Below are positions 1 through 10,056 of a stretch of DNA of 64,000 nt, piece after piece. The position numbers were made by a program, and so were the translations under genes. Origin of the DNA: Gyrodactylus bullatarudis (Eukaryota; Platyhelminthes; Monogenea; Gyrodactylidea; Gyrodactylidae). The stretch's first letter is position 1, and each line of letters starts with the position of its first letter. The stretch is taken from assembly GCA_012064415.1 (NCBI GenBank), contig SSNU01000310.1, forward strand, positions 434,001 through 498,000, written 5' to 3'. The notes beneath the pieces were generated by a model. That model saw nothing but the letters and a program-made list of their open reading frames with translations, was not told the origin of the DNA and searched no databases.

Positions 1-11
1 ATTTTCTTTAG

Positions 12-293
12 CCATGGGCTCGAATGAATTTCATTGTGAGATATCGGCCAGATGAGCAACCTTCCCTGAGACCACACCATGATGCATCATCGTTCACATT
101 GAACATTGCCCTCAACAATGCTGGCATTGATTATCAGGGAGGTGGGGCTAGATTTATTCGTTATGACTGTGCTGTGAAGGATACTCGTAAAGGATGGGCT
201 CTAATACATCCTGGTCGTGTAACTCATCTCCATGAAGGACTCCCAACAACCAATGGTACAAGATATATCTTTGTCATATTTGTGAATCCATAA
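12..293 (+). CDS. PLOD: Procollagen-lysine 2-oxoglutarate 5-dioxygenase, C-terminal exon (partial)
   Basis: This is the last coding exon of a lysyl hydroxylase, which hydroxylates collagen lysines in the endoplasmic reticulum using Fe(II), O2 and 2-oxoglutarate. A splice acceptor (tttag) ends at base 11, and the frame then stays open to a TAA at 291-293. The peptide carries the family's catalytic C-terminus: [14 protein letters not shown], then [17 protein letters not shown] with the HxD iron ligands, a GGGARF turn, and [20 protein letters not shown] containing the distal His and the Arg that binds 2-oxoglutarate. It ends in the FVNP-type tail usual for the family. The upstream exons lie outside the window, so only about 93 residues are seen. 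The family call is very secure; which PLOD paralogue it is cannot be decided. Confidence 0.95.
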   Translation, partial: PWARMNFIVRYRPDEQPSLRPHHDASSFTLNIALNNAGIDYQGGGARFIRYDCAVKDTRKGWALIHPGRVTHLHEGLPTTNGTRYIFVIFVNP

Positions 294-344
294 GCTAATG
301 GGTTTCATGAAAATTTCAAATAGTTTTTGCCTTTTTGGATTATT

Positions 345-350
345 AATAAA
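345..350 (+). terminator. Poly(A) signal of PLOD
   Basis: AATAAA lies 52 bases after the PLOD stop codon, in AT-rich sequence. The position fits a short 3' UTR. This rests on motif and position only. Confidence 0.5.
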
Positions 351-1382
351 TTTTATTATAACTGAAAAAGAGCTTTTTCGAACCAACATTATGAAAAATG
401 AGATCACACGAACACAGCGAAGTAATCAATCTCGGGATGTTTTCAAATTTAACGTCATAAGGTTTCAAAGATATACAAGTAATTGATTATTTCTTGAGCA
501 AAATGAATGGAAGCAAACAGGTAAATGGTAGAAATGGCTGAAACAAAAACATGTGGAAGAAAGCCTCATCATGGTCAAATTCCTAGGGATGAATGAATCC
601 TTGGTGATGAATATCCCGTGATCAAGTAACACTAGAAAGATTGATCGAAGAAAATAACGAAGAAGGCTCTGTTTCTGTCACAGATGAATGATTCGATCTC
701 TCTGAATGGGCAACAGATTGAAAATCCAAATGGAATCAGTCTACCAAAATTTCACGGAGAAATCCTTGAGGAATCTTGATTAAACTGAACGGTACAATAG
801 TTTCAAAATGGAAACCATAAAGATAAAATTGAAATAGAGAGAATTTGGCAAGATTTTTGAAAAAAATATTTATTAAATACGAATAAGAAATATTCACAAA
901 AATAATGTTTTTTAGGTTTATCAGACTGATATTTTCAGTTAGACGATTCTCTCTCAAAATACATGAAATCCTACAAGGAATTAGTCAAATGCACAACTTA
1001 CAATTAGGATGGTAGCCGTCATAATTAGGATTTTCATTTCCATTTTCAAGTCAACTGGAAATCTGATGACGAATTTATCGGAATCGGTAAACACCTCGCG
1101 TAAAAGACCTCTCCAGGTTTTGGTTATCGAGCCAATTTCTGTAACATCATCACTACCAATGACCTAAGCAGGAAAAAATTACCATATGTAGATAACAAGC
1201 GAAGATCAGCTTAACTAGAAATATTTCGTTCTAGGTGCTTAAGTCGTATATCCCACAGGAACGTCTTATTTGGTAATGAATTAGCTTACTATGTTACAGC
1301 TTACTAATGAATCCCACCGAGACTGGTACGAAAGAAACTTACAAAGCATTTAGAAATAATTTAAGTATACATACATGGTAGA

Positions 1383-1424
1383 CATATACGCGCGTTTCGT
1401 CCTTTTCCTGGACTCATCAGTATG
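1383..1424 (-). ncRNA. Hammerhead ribozyme, type I, complete core
   Basis: Read on the minus strand, all hammerhead parts are present. Helix I strand CAUA (1424-1421) is followed by core CUGAUGA (1420-1414). Helix II is GUCC (1413-1410) paired with GGAC (1402-1399) around a 7-nt loop. Then come GAAA (1398-1395) and a minimal helix III, ACGCGCGU (1395-1388), closed by A-U and C-G with a GCGC loop. The cleavage triplet GUA ends at 1387. The other helix I strand, UAUG (1386-1383), pairs perfectly with CAUA. Minimal helix III hammerheads of this kind are known from Penelope-like elements and related retroelements. It lies upstream of the retroelement ORF but on the opposite strand, so it may belong to a different insertion. 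Cleavage activity is inferred. Confidence 0.8.
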
Positions 1425-2399
1425 CTCAATTTCTGACACTTATAAATTTTACCCTTGAAAACACGAGTTAGACGGAAAACTAAATGCACCAATGAATTTT
1501 TGATAAAATTTTGATATATTTGCATATTTTTCACGGTATATTACGCCCCAGTTTCTTCGGACTGGAGTGGCCAATGAGTTTCGCAAACGACTGTAAGTAT
1601 AGGTGCTACACTATTCATTAGTTAGAAGATCAGCTTGCTATATTGACCCATAATCGTGCCCAGAAACCATTGATTAAGTTTTATCTTACATTTAATAAAC
1701 TAAGTAGCTATTATTTTAAATTCATTATGCCCATATATGTTTAAAAAATATAATCTGGACCTCAATTTAAGAAATATAAGTTAGTCAATAACATTTTCTT
1801 GGAAATTGATTCTTTCTAAACTATTTCTCCAACTATCTGCTCCGATTGAATATTAGACTGGGTCCCTATTTTTAAGTCTTGATAATTATAAAACTCCTAA
1901 CTGAGCGAAGAACGTAAATTAACCTCTTCAGACCCTTAAGAAAGCAGTGATCGTATGAAATAGTTTATTAAAAAGACGTATGCGACCTCTGGGATCGAAG
2001 GGGCCAAGAATTTCCAGGTCCTGTAAATCTATCCTGTTCAAAAAGTTTCCCTATTAGAATTAGGCTTCTATTCTCCCAGGCCATGTTACAGTATCCATGC
2101 CCAGGGCGAGTGTTAACGAACTAATCCAAAGTTAGATCGAAAATGGATTGGGCTTAGGCATAATCTATCTCTCTGTATTCGTTTGGCTTCATCAAAATTT
2201 AAGTTGCTTAAATTTATTTCCGTAATTCGAAGAAACAAGAACACATTTTAGCATTTGTTATTTTTCTACCACAGAATTTATCCTTATTCAACAGTTATCT
2301 TTTGAATTGAATTGAACATGCTCTTATTGAGAGGACGGCCAAAACTAATGAAAGTTTTTAGAGAATTTTTACATTTGAAGAGCTATTGATTATTTTCAG

Positions 2400-2568
2400 T
2401 TTGTATCGTATTACTGAACGCATGAATAAAATGAGTCCTAACATCTTTAAGTCGCTAGATTTTATTGCTAATCAATTTTTAATTGAGATTGTTACAAATT
2501 TTATTTATTCTAGTACGAATAATTCAGATGATTTACTTTCTATAAGAAATTTACATCAAAAGAGATGA
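2400..2568 (+). CDS. Upstream reading frame of the Penelope-like element, probable N-terminal part
   Basis: An acceptor-like run (attattttcag) ends at 2399 and opens a 55-codon frame that ends in a TGA sharing bases with the start of the main ORF (ATGA, 2565-2568). Its last residues (DDLLSIRNLHQKR) read naturally into the MTVKSLSLHAKQVLSLGPKF start of the next frame, as if one protein were split by a one-base shift. Penelope-like elements are known to carry spliceosomal introns and a poorly conserved N-terminus, so this could be an exon. A decay frameshift, a programmed shift or reinitiation are all possible. Confidence 0.4.
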
Positions 2569-4886
2569 CAGTTAAATCTCTTTCTTTGCATGCTAAACAA
2601 GTTCTAAGTCTTGGTCCAAAATTCTGCATCCCCAACAGAACTAAAGTACAAGTTGAAACCGATATTGGATTTGAAACATTTTTCGACAGGACAGACCTCA
2701 TTACTGCGACCTCCGAAGATGCCAGAAACCGTTTCAATACAGTGGCAAAAGATGCATGGCAACAGTACAAGCAAAAGAAGATAGAATTTCCATATGTTAC
2801 AAAAAGTCATTTCAGTGCTCTCAGTGATTTACGTAAAGACCCTGAAGTTCTTTTATGCCATCTAGACAAAGGGACAGCAATCGCAGTGGTACCGAAGGAT
2901 GATTATGTGCAAAGTGGCAAATTGATTCTTGCAGATACCTCCAGATTCCGGCCAATAGAATCAGTAGCAGCCCAGAGAAGAGCCAAAGGCTTTGTAGATG
3001 CAATATCTAAGAAAGTCGAAAATCTTTTGGAGAAAGGATATATCAACGAGGACACAGCTCGAGAAATTAAACCAGTCTCTAATGAAATCGGACGACTATA
3101 TCTATTTCCGAAGGTACACAAAGATGTCTCGAAAGGTTTAAAATACAGACCCATCCTTGATATGTCTGCCACCCCCCAGCACAAGGTTGTAAAGTGGCTA
3201 AAAGAAACTCTAACTCCATTGCGAAACGAATTGTGCAAGCATTCAGTGAAAAATTCAATAGAATTCGTATCGAAGCTCAGAGATGTGAATTTTGAATCAA
3301 CAAAAATGGTATCATTTGATGTTAGCTCCTTATTCACCAATGTCCCTCTGGGGGAAACTGTTAAGTTTATCGGTGAAAAGCTTGATTATTTTCCCTCCAT
3401 TTGTAGTGTTCCTTCCCAAATAGTCTGTGAACTTATCATGATGACAGTGCAAAATATCGATTTCAGATTCAGTGGTTTTTTCTTCAAGCAGATAGACGGA
3501 GTCGCAATGGGAAGTCCAATTGGTCCTCTTTTGGCTGACATATTTTTTGCCTCTCTAGAATCTCGTGAAATGAACACTCTCATTGCAGAAGCCCGATTGT
3601 ACGCACGGTATCTAGATGACACTTTTTTAGTCCTGGATCAGAGCAAAGACGTTAATTCAATCCTTTCAAATCTAAATTCAATGCATCCAAATATTGAATT
3701 TACTAAGGAAGATGAGAAAAATATGTCACTAAATTTCCTAGATGTTCTGGTCACAAAAAGTAGTGAAATTGCACAGACGAGTATATATAGGAAAAAGTCA
3801 GTTCCTTCTCATTTTATGCCTTTCCTGAGTTTCAGTCCAGCTTGCCAGAAGAAAAGTCTAGTAAGAAACGAATTTTTGAAAATCGAAAGATTATCTTCGG
3901 AAGCCAACAAAAGTAAAGACAGATTGATTCTGAAAGAACTTCTAATGTCAGATGGTTATCCTGAAGCTTTTGTCGATAAGCACTCGAACCTGAGATCAAA
4001 AGCTGAAAAAGAAGTTGATGAATTGACTCCAATTTATTTGAAGTTGCCTTTCAAAGGAGATGCAGCACATCAAATCTTGAATAACAAGCTGTTCGAGATT
4101 ACAAAAAAGACGTTCCCTGGCCACAAACTCAGTATTTTACCAAAAACAACTAAGTTAATTCCCGACCTTAACAAAGATCCAGTACCCTGGTTGGAAAAGA
4201 AGGGAGTAATTTATTTGTTCAAATGTAAATGTGGATCTGCCTACGTCGGCCAAACAGTGAGACCTGTGAAGGCGCGAATAAAGGAGCATCTGAGAACGGG
4301 AAACATTGGGTCGGCGGTACAAGAACATCTGATGGCATCAAATCACACTGCTGATGTGAGCAATTTCAGCATCTTGTTCCAAGCCAATCCAAGTGAATGT
4401 CGTATTGTGAGAGAACAAGTCCTGGGAAAGGCCGAAACCCATTATATCAAGGTACTTAAGCCTGATTTGTGCAAGCAAAAAGAATTAGCTACACAATTGG
4501 GTTTCACAGGTAAGAAGCGGTTTACGAACAAGAAAAAGTTATCAAAGGTTGCAAAGTTATTAGCAGAGAGTCCTGTTGCTAGCTCAACCCAAATTGCAGA
4601 GAATAATGTGGTCAATCCAATTAGTGAACAAAATGAGCAAGTAGTTGAATCTACGTCTCAATGCAATAATCTACAGTCCTCTTCCCTAGTAACAAGTACA
4701 AATGAGAGAAAAAGTGAAAACTCAGAAAAGTCAACGAAAGTTGATAATCTAATCATCTCTCAACCTGTAATTAGCGGAAATAGAAATGGTAAGAAACCTG
4801 CACCTGCAATCACTAAGAAGGGCAGAAAACGTAAAAGTCTAAGTGGGCAACCAACGATGGATAGATACGTTAGGAGGAAACAATGA
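2565..4886 (+). CDS. Penelope-like reverse transcriptase with GIY-YIG endonuclease
   Basis: This 773-residue protein copies the element's RNA at a nicked target. RT motifs are in order: motif A FDVSSLFTNVPL near residue 250, motif B GVAMGSPIGPLLADIFF near 312, the active site YARYLDDTF near 349, and the following LNFLDVLV. The N-terminal LSLGPKFCIP is typical of Penelope-like RTs. A GIY-YIG nuclease follows: GVIYLFKCKCGSAYVGQT at about 547-564, then the Arg/His segment RIKEHLR, and a late catalytic Glu in KAETHYIKVLKPDLC near 625. The last 120 residues are low-complexity and basic. The start is the first ATG in this frame (a stop lies at 2529-2531), but the natural protein may begin upstream in another frame. 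No internal stop is present. It lies alone between PLOD and EIF2S3. Confidence 0.95.
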   Translation: MTVKSLSLHAKQVLSLGPKFCIPNRTKVQVETDIGFETFFDRTDLITATSEDARNRFNTVAKDAWQQYKQKKIEFPYVTKSHFSALSDLRKDPEVLLCHLDKGTAIAVVPKDDYVQSGKLILADTSRFRPIESVAAQRRAKGFVDAISKKVENLLEKGYINEDTAREIKPVSNEIGRLYLFPKVHKDVSKGLKYRPILDMSATPQHKVVKWLKETLTPLRNELCKHSVKNSIEFVSKLRDVNFESTKMVSFDVSSLFTNVPLGETVKFIGEKLDYFPSICSVPSQIVCELIMMTVQNIDFRFSGFFFKQIDGVAMGSPIGPLLADIFFASLESREMNTLIAEARLYARYLDDTFLVLDQSKDVNSILSNLNSMHPNIEFTKEDEKNMSLNFLDVLVTKSSEIAQTSIYRKKSVPSHFMPFLSFSPACQKKSLVRNEFLKIERLSSEANKSKDRLILKELLMSDGYPEAFVDKHSNLRSKAEKEVDELTPIYLKLPFKGDAAHQILNNKLFEITKKTFPGHKLSILPKTTKLIPDLNKDPVPWLEKKGVIYLFKCKCGSAYVGQTVRPVKARIKEHLRTGNIGSAVQEHLMASNHTADVSNFSILFQANPSECRIVREQVLGKAETHYIKVLKPDLCKQKELATQLGFTGKKRFTNKKKLSKVAKLLAESPVASSTQIAENNVVNPISEQNEQVVESTSQCNNLQSSSLVTSTNERKSENSEKSTKVDNLIISQPVISGNRNGKKPAPAITKKGRKRKSLSGQPTMDRYVRRKQ

Positions 4887-5021
4887 TCCTGGAGACAAAC
4901 AACCAATTGAATTGAAATCCCTCCTTCCCCTTGTGCTCTATTGTGCTCAAATCCGATTGAACCAATCAGAGGATTTTATTAAACATTTTATCTGTTTTAA
5001 AATTGTATATATATCTAGCCG

Positions 5022-5076
5022 GTGTAAGAGTCTGATGAGATCCGGTGAAATATAAGCTTTATCACTAAATATTCAC
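5022..5076 (+). ncRNA. Hammerhead ribozyme core in the Penelope-like element 3' flank
   Basis: 136 bases after the RT stop, the plus strand carries CUGAUGA (5032-5038), GAAA (5047-5050) and an AUC cleavage triplet (5061-5063). Helix I pairs AGU (5029-5031) with ACU (5064-5066). An internal loop separates this from a second helix I segment, GUG (5022-5024) with CAC (5074-5076). Helix II is reduced to the 8 bases 5039-5046. Helix III is short and contains the self-complementary AAGCUU, so two copies could pair in a dimer. Minimal, possibly dimeric hammerheads in Penelope-like elements are established. The 17.2-kb copy conserves the same parts. Weak monomer stems lower confidence in cis activity. 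Confidence 0.7.
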
Positions 5077-5100
5077 TTGTCTTCTAAATCCTTACAATGA

Positions 5101-6177
5101 ATTCTTCATCGGAAACAGTTAAATTTTCCCTTACTGAAAATACGATATCTACTGGTCGACAGCATTTCACAAAGCGCTGACAAAGGCAATGACATTCCCC
5201 GCGAATTTTCAAAATTTTTGTTTCATTCTCATCAAATATATCATACTCGATTCGGGTACAGCTTCGAGATTGTCGAACAGTTCCAATTAAGATATTTTCT
5301 TGAGTATGAACGAGAATATGATCAAGGCAGCAGTTGGAGCATCTGAAAGAATAAAATCAGTTTGTCATTTTTGGGAGATTATTTTATTTCAATCAATTTT
5401 GTGCGTTAATTAGGCTTGTAATATTCGCTAACGAATTAGTCCATGTTGCTAAATGTTAAAGCTTACAAGACCCCAACGTGAAAAAAACTCATAGAATTTT
5501 GAAATTATCTAAGTATACATCTTAGTTTTGATTCAAACCTATGAAAATAGAAATGGTCAACCCCGTGACTGATCATGGGGGGTTATGGGATTGGGAAAAC
5601 AAAAAATGACTTTTTATAAATCAATCGAAAGTTGAAATTAATTTTTAAATTGAATTTTAGCCATATTTTTTAGTATGGAAGCTTGAAAAAACGTTGAAGT
5701 TGACTCGAAATTTCATGCTGTATTTGATGATACTAAACTTGAGTTTGACTGACTGCTGCTTTAGCTCTTTTTGCTACAGCCTCTTCCTGATATGATAGAG
5801 AAGTGGAAATTAATCACAACAAAATATTAAGATCATCTAATTATAATTATTGAATAATTTGAGATTATGGTAGCAAGATATATTTTGAATTTTTCTCAGT
5901 TTGAATTTTTTTATTTATTTTAAAAACTTTTGATTCTAACTAATCGGATGAAATTTTTTTTTTGTTAGAAATATAATCTGTACTAAATAGAGTAATTAAT
6001 ATGTACAATGGAAAATATAAAAAATAAATAAAAATGTTAATCTAGTTTTCTTGAAAGAATAAAAATCATAACTGGATGAGTGATCTTTAAAATATATCAC
6101 ATGAGACAATTGAATCAGTTTGTAAATTGTAACTGGCATGTTAATCTCAAAATTTTTACAATAATCATTCTGAAATT
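5101..6177. other. Gene-free AT-rich stretch
   Basis: I see no gene, long repeat or structured RNA here beyond the end of the Penelope-like element. Confidence 0.4.
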
Positions 6178-6598
6178 TTAGTGAAGATCGGGATATAATA
6201 GAGTAATAGAATAGTCTATTTTAGAGCGAATATGACTCATGATGGTCTTTATAGAGTGAAGATTATCACAGTTCATAATGTCATATTTATCTTTAATCAT
6301 GTTAAAAGCTGAGAGTAGGAAATGTTCGTCATAAACTACTATTCTTAAGGAATAAACATGCTCGATCATAGAAGAGGATTCAATAAAATTTTTTACTATA
6401 AATACCAACCTTCTAACCCATAGAGAGTTCAGACCTGAAACCAAAATGCGAGCATTATATGAATCAAGGTCAGGGTAAACCCAGTATAAGAAGGAGGCTT
6501 GAATTCTTTGTAAAAACAAGAAATTCTTGTCTTCATATGAATTAGCTTCTTCTTCTTTTGTCAAAAACAGTCCTTCACTATTTGTAATAATCTAATTT
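6178..6598 (-). CDS. Hypothetical ORF, member of a small repeated family
   Basis: An open frame of about 140 codons reads on the minus strand to a TGA-type stop at its left end in AT-rich DNA. A splice acceptor (aaattag) precedes it at about 6598, so it may be an exon rather than a whole gene; there is no convincing ATG. The product is unrecognised, with aromatic-rich stretches such as FLFLQRIQASFLYWVYPDLD and a later VRRLVFIVKNFIESSSM. DNA similarity to 56213-56450, including a shared segment at 6446-6477 versus 56390-56420, shows that part of it is repeated. It could be a decayed transposon gene or a host gene fragment. I assign no function. Confidence 0.3.
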
Positions 6599-7168
6599 AT
6601 TTGATTTGATGATAAATTCAAATAGAGACAAATTAAACCCTATTCGGATCCTATTTCAGGATTTTATTACCAACTGTAGAAGAGCATATTTTAGCATATT
6701 CTTCCAAGTAAACAACTATGGAATCCATAGTATGGATTAACACAATTATAGAATACTGTATTCTAACGATATGAGCCATATCATATGGCATGCTCTCTAT
6801 TCCATAAAATGGCTAGATAACCAAAATAAAAAAAGGTGTACTCGGAGAATATTTCTAAAGGAGCAAAATTGTTTCTATAAGACTATGAACAAGATACCTA
6901 ATGTTTGTTGATAAGTTCTTTATACAAGTATGGCCCAAAATAAGATTAGAGGAGCTGAAATTGAAGGGTCTCAGTCTTTTTAATTGTGCCCGCTGGTAGA
7001 TGTTTTGTAGTCGAGATGGGATAGAATACATTGTTGGAAAATGATTAATCTAAGATCTGGTGCATGGAAATTTTCTGAAGGAGATGATATTTGATTCTGT
7101 GGGTCTCAAGTATGGACAGAAGTGTTGAGTTTATTAATGTAATTCAGTTCCAGGGAGAGAGAAGACTG

Positions 7169-7600
7169 TAAACCTGTAATTGACATGAAAATGAGAATTT
7201 ACTATTTTTACAAAAAACTCGATATTTTTCTCTGGAATCACAGAAAAAAATAATTTTTTGAATTCTGAAACGGAATGAGCTTATAAGATGTAGGTTCCGA
7301 AAAAAATTCAATCTGACCGTTCGAATTTTGAAAATGCACCAAATTTTCACTTTTTCAACTTTTGAACCCAAAATTTTTATCGATTTCGATGATTCGAAGC
7401 AGTTAAGTGATGATATTAATTAATTAATTATGATATTCATTACTAATGAGTCATTAGATTGAATTTTTTTCGGAATTTTTTCGAATATCAACATCTTATA
7501 AGCTCATTCCGTTTTAGAATTCAAAAAATTATTTTTTTCTGTGAGTCCAGGGAAAAATATTGAGTTTTTAGTAAAAATAGTAAATACTCAACTAGCTTTA
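7169..7600. mobile_element. Foldback (long inverted repeat) element, copy 1
   Basis: Arms of about 145 bases, 7169-7312 and 7458-7600, are near reverse complements. Both carry a gagaatttactatttttac-type motif near the outer end and a gaatgagcttataagatg-type motif inside. The right end has the ctagcttta terminus shared with other copies at 24.9, 25.2 and 39.1 kb. No coding capacity. A non-autonomous foldback or MITE-like element is the best reading. Confidence 0.7.
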
Positions 7601-8247
7601 TATTGGGGAGTAAGACAAAGAAATTTAATTATTAAAATGGTTAAGGGACAGTCCAATTTGTGCTAGTAACATGTTTAAGTGATTAAACTCTTGTTGAATG
7701 GTACAGTATTAGAGTCTTGTTCTATACTATAGAATCTATAGGGCATAATATCTTTATGTCATCTGTACATTTAATAAGACAGAAGCTGTTTTTAGAAGCT
7801 GTTTAATTTCAAACTCTAAAAAGTTTCAATGAACAAGACACAAGAAAAATTTCATGTGAATGAAATCATGATTCAAACTTTTTTTTAATGAATAGAATGC
7901 AATTTAATTTCTCAGAGTAATAAAAAATAACAGATCTAACTAAAATATTTAAAAGTTTCTAATTTTTTAAACATTGAGGAAATTCACTAATCAAGGAAAC
8001 TTTTGGAATCTCAGAACTTTTGATTCATCATTGAATTGTGGTCTTCGTGTAAATACATGAACCACTTCATCATAGTATTTTGTTAAAAACCTCCCCATTT
8101 ATGAACTAATGGTAAATGTGACGTTCATTCGAATTAAACATTTTCTCGTTAGAAAGTATGATTTTGTTCCAGTTGAGGGAATTTTACAATCAACTCGAGA
8201 GTTCATATCGTATCTGAATGTTTTGGGAGTTTTTCTGACTTCTTTAA

Positions 8248-8468
8248 CTCTTTCGGGCCAATGGACATATATGTCCATTTTCCAATTTTTTTAAATCTTC
8301 ATAACTCTACCAGTTTGATAGGTTTCTGGATCAATTAGAGTTTAAATTGAAGCCCACAATGTGAACTTGCATTATAATTAGTAATATTTTTGACCAAATA
8401 ACTAGGTATCTTCATGGCTAAATTTTGGTTTTTATAAAAATTGTGAAATAGTCTCGGCACCGAAAGGG
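8248..8468. mobile_element. piggyBac-type MITE with TTAA target duplication
   Basis: A 221-bp unit is flanked on both sides by TTAA (8244-8247 and 8469-8472). Its ends are imperfect inverted repeats: CTCTTTCGGGCC at the left against CCCTTTCGGTGCC read inward from the right. A perfect subterminal palindrome, GGACATATATGTCC, follows the left end. TTAA duplication and CCY-type ends are hallmarks of piggyBac-superfamily elements. It has no ORF, so it is a non-autonomous copy. Confidence 0.75.
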
Positions 8469-8472
8469 TTAA

Positions 8473-10056
8473 AGAGAACTTTAAATATTTTTTTCAAAGG
8501 TAGACTCAAATCTTGTTTGACTTTTGATAGTACGATAGAATATTTGTGAAAATTATTATTTTTATTATACTAAATCTAGGAAAATTAGAATGATAATTAT
8601 TATAATTTTTATTTTACTATCATGCTGGCTCTGCATGTTTTTTACTTTTTACAAGATCTTTGTACAAAATCTTAATTGAAAATTGCGCCAACATTTTTCA
8701 ATGAATTTTTCTTCTGTAATTACTGAAATTCAAGTTTTTGGATAGCCTTCATTGTAAGCCCCTACAATAGAGTAATAAAGATATCATGAATCTCGACATT
8801 TTTCCAAGGGTTCAAGGTATATTTAATCGAAACATCGAAAGATGTACGTTGCTTTAACCACCAAATATTTTGTACAAGATAGGAAAAGAATAAGAAATAA
8901 AAATAAAACTTGATTAGTTTCATTAATTTCTATCGAAAAAATATTTTTTGATAGAAAATTATAAATTCTCAATAGAGAAATCTATATTAGAAGGGGCGCA
9001 CTTACGCAAGGCATTCTATTACACGGCATTTGAATGGTCTATCTATTCTTATGATAGGTATTCGATTATTATCTGATATGACCATTTTGAAGGGACGTCT
9101 TGGACCGAAAATTTGTCTAGTGCAACAATCATTGTCTTCTCTGGCTGTCAAAACTATCTTACCAGTATTATCCTGGATTTTATATTTATTATTCTTGGGA
9201 CAACTTAATAGTACTGTTTATTTCATTATCCGAATTGCTCTACTTACGTTCAGAAATATATACCTTTTGGCCAACTGAAATGTAATCCGAGTGTCTTAGG
9301 AATTCAAATCCTTCCATTTGCTTCTTTTAATACACCTTCTTTTTGTTTGAGGATATTTTCTATAGATTAAAATAGCACAATATGCTTACAAATCTGCAAA
9401 TAACAATGTTAAAAAATGTATTGTCCAATCAGAGTTAATTTAAGAAACTACACTGATTTCACTGTTGATTATTTAAATTATTCTAAATTAGATTAAAATC
9501 TTTACTATAAGTCCCATGATTGAAAATTTTCAAGTGTCAAAATTCATCTTCCCATCAACTTTACCCCCTTGAATTTTGGTAAAGACTGGCAAAGTGCATC
9601 AAATAAAACCTCTCACAGGTTACCTCTGTCCCTCTAACATCCAGAGGCCTAAAAACAATTTTTTCTTCATAAACCGAAGCTTGCGAAATTTTCATAAAAA
9701 CGATCTCACTGAATTCTAGGTTTCTTAACTAAAATACAATTCTAAAAGAAACATTTTTTCCACTTAATTTTCCTGTTAATTATTCTTGAAAACTTCGAAT
9801 AGGTTTCAATTATTAATATTCAAACTATGAATTTACTTCAAAGTAGAACGCATTATTATAAAAAATAAAACAATTTTCGAGATTGAAAGCAAAAAGTAAT
9901 TCTTCAGAGTAATAGTTATATAATATATTATAAAAGGAGGATTTATCATTCCAACTAGTTGTGATGTTAAGAGAGGGAAGAAGTTTGTGTCAGATTCACG
10001 TATAATAGACAGGTAATTCATCATCACTTTGAGTTTTAGTGCTTGAGGGAATGCTT
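8473..10056. other. Gene-free stretch before EIF2S3
   Basis: Short frames only, none with recognisable protein features. It includes the EIF2S3 3' flank on the minus strand. Confidence 0.4.

Larger units (their letters stand above)
294..2399. other. Intergenic stretch between PLOD and the Penelope-like element
   Basis: No supportable gene. It contains the PLOD 3' end, a minus-strand hammerhead ribozyme fold at 1383-1424 and, at 1211-1230, a 20-base string repeated exactly at 58011-58030. The part near 1.3-2.4 kb may include 5' sequence of the retroelement, but I could not fix its 5' boundary. Confidence 0.5.
2400..5100 (+). mobile_element. Penelope-like retroelement
   Basis: The element includes an intact RT/endonuclease ORF (2565-4886), an overlapping upstream reading frame (2400-2568) and a 3' flank with a hammerhead core (5022-5076). 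The flank from about 4950 to 5100 is related to sequence around 17.16-17.59 kb, which shows it is a repeated terminal region (pLTR-like). The 3' end is set roughly, where similarity to the 17.2-kb copy fades. The 5' end is unknown and may extend upstream of 2400. The intact 773-codon ORF suggests a fairly young copy. Confidence 0.85.
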
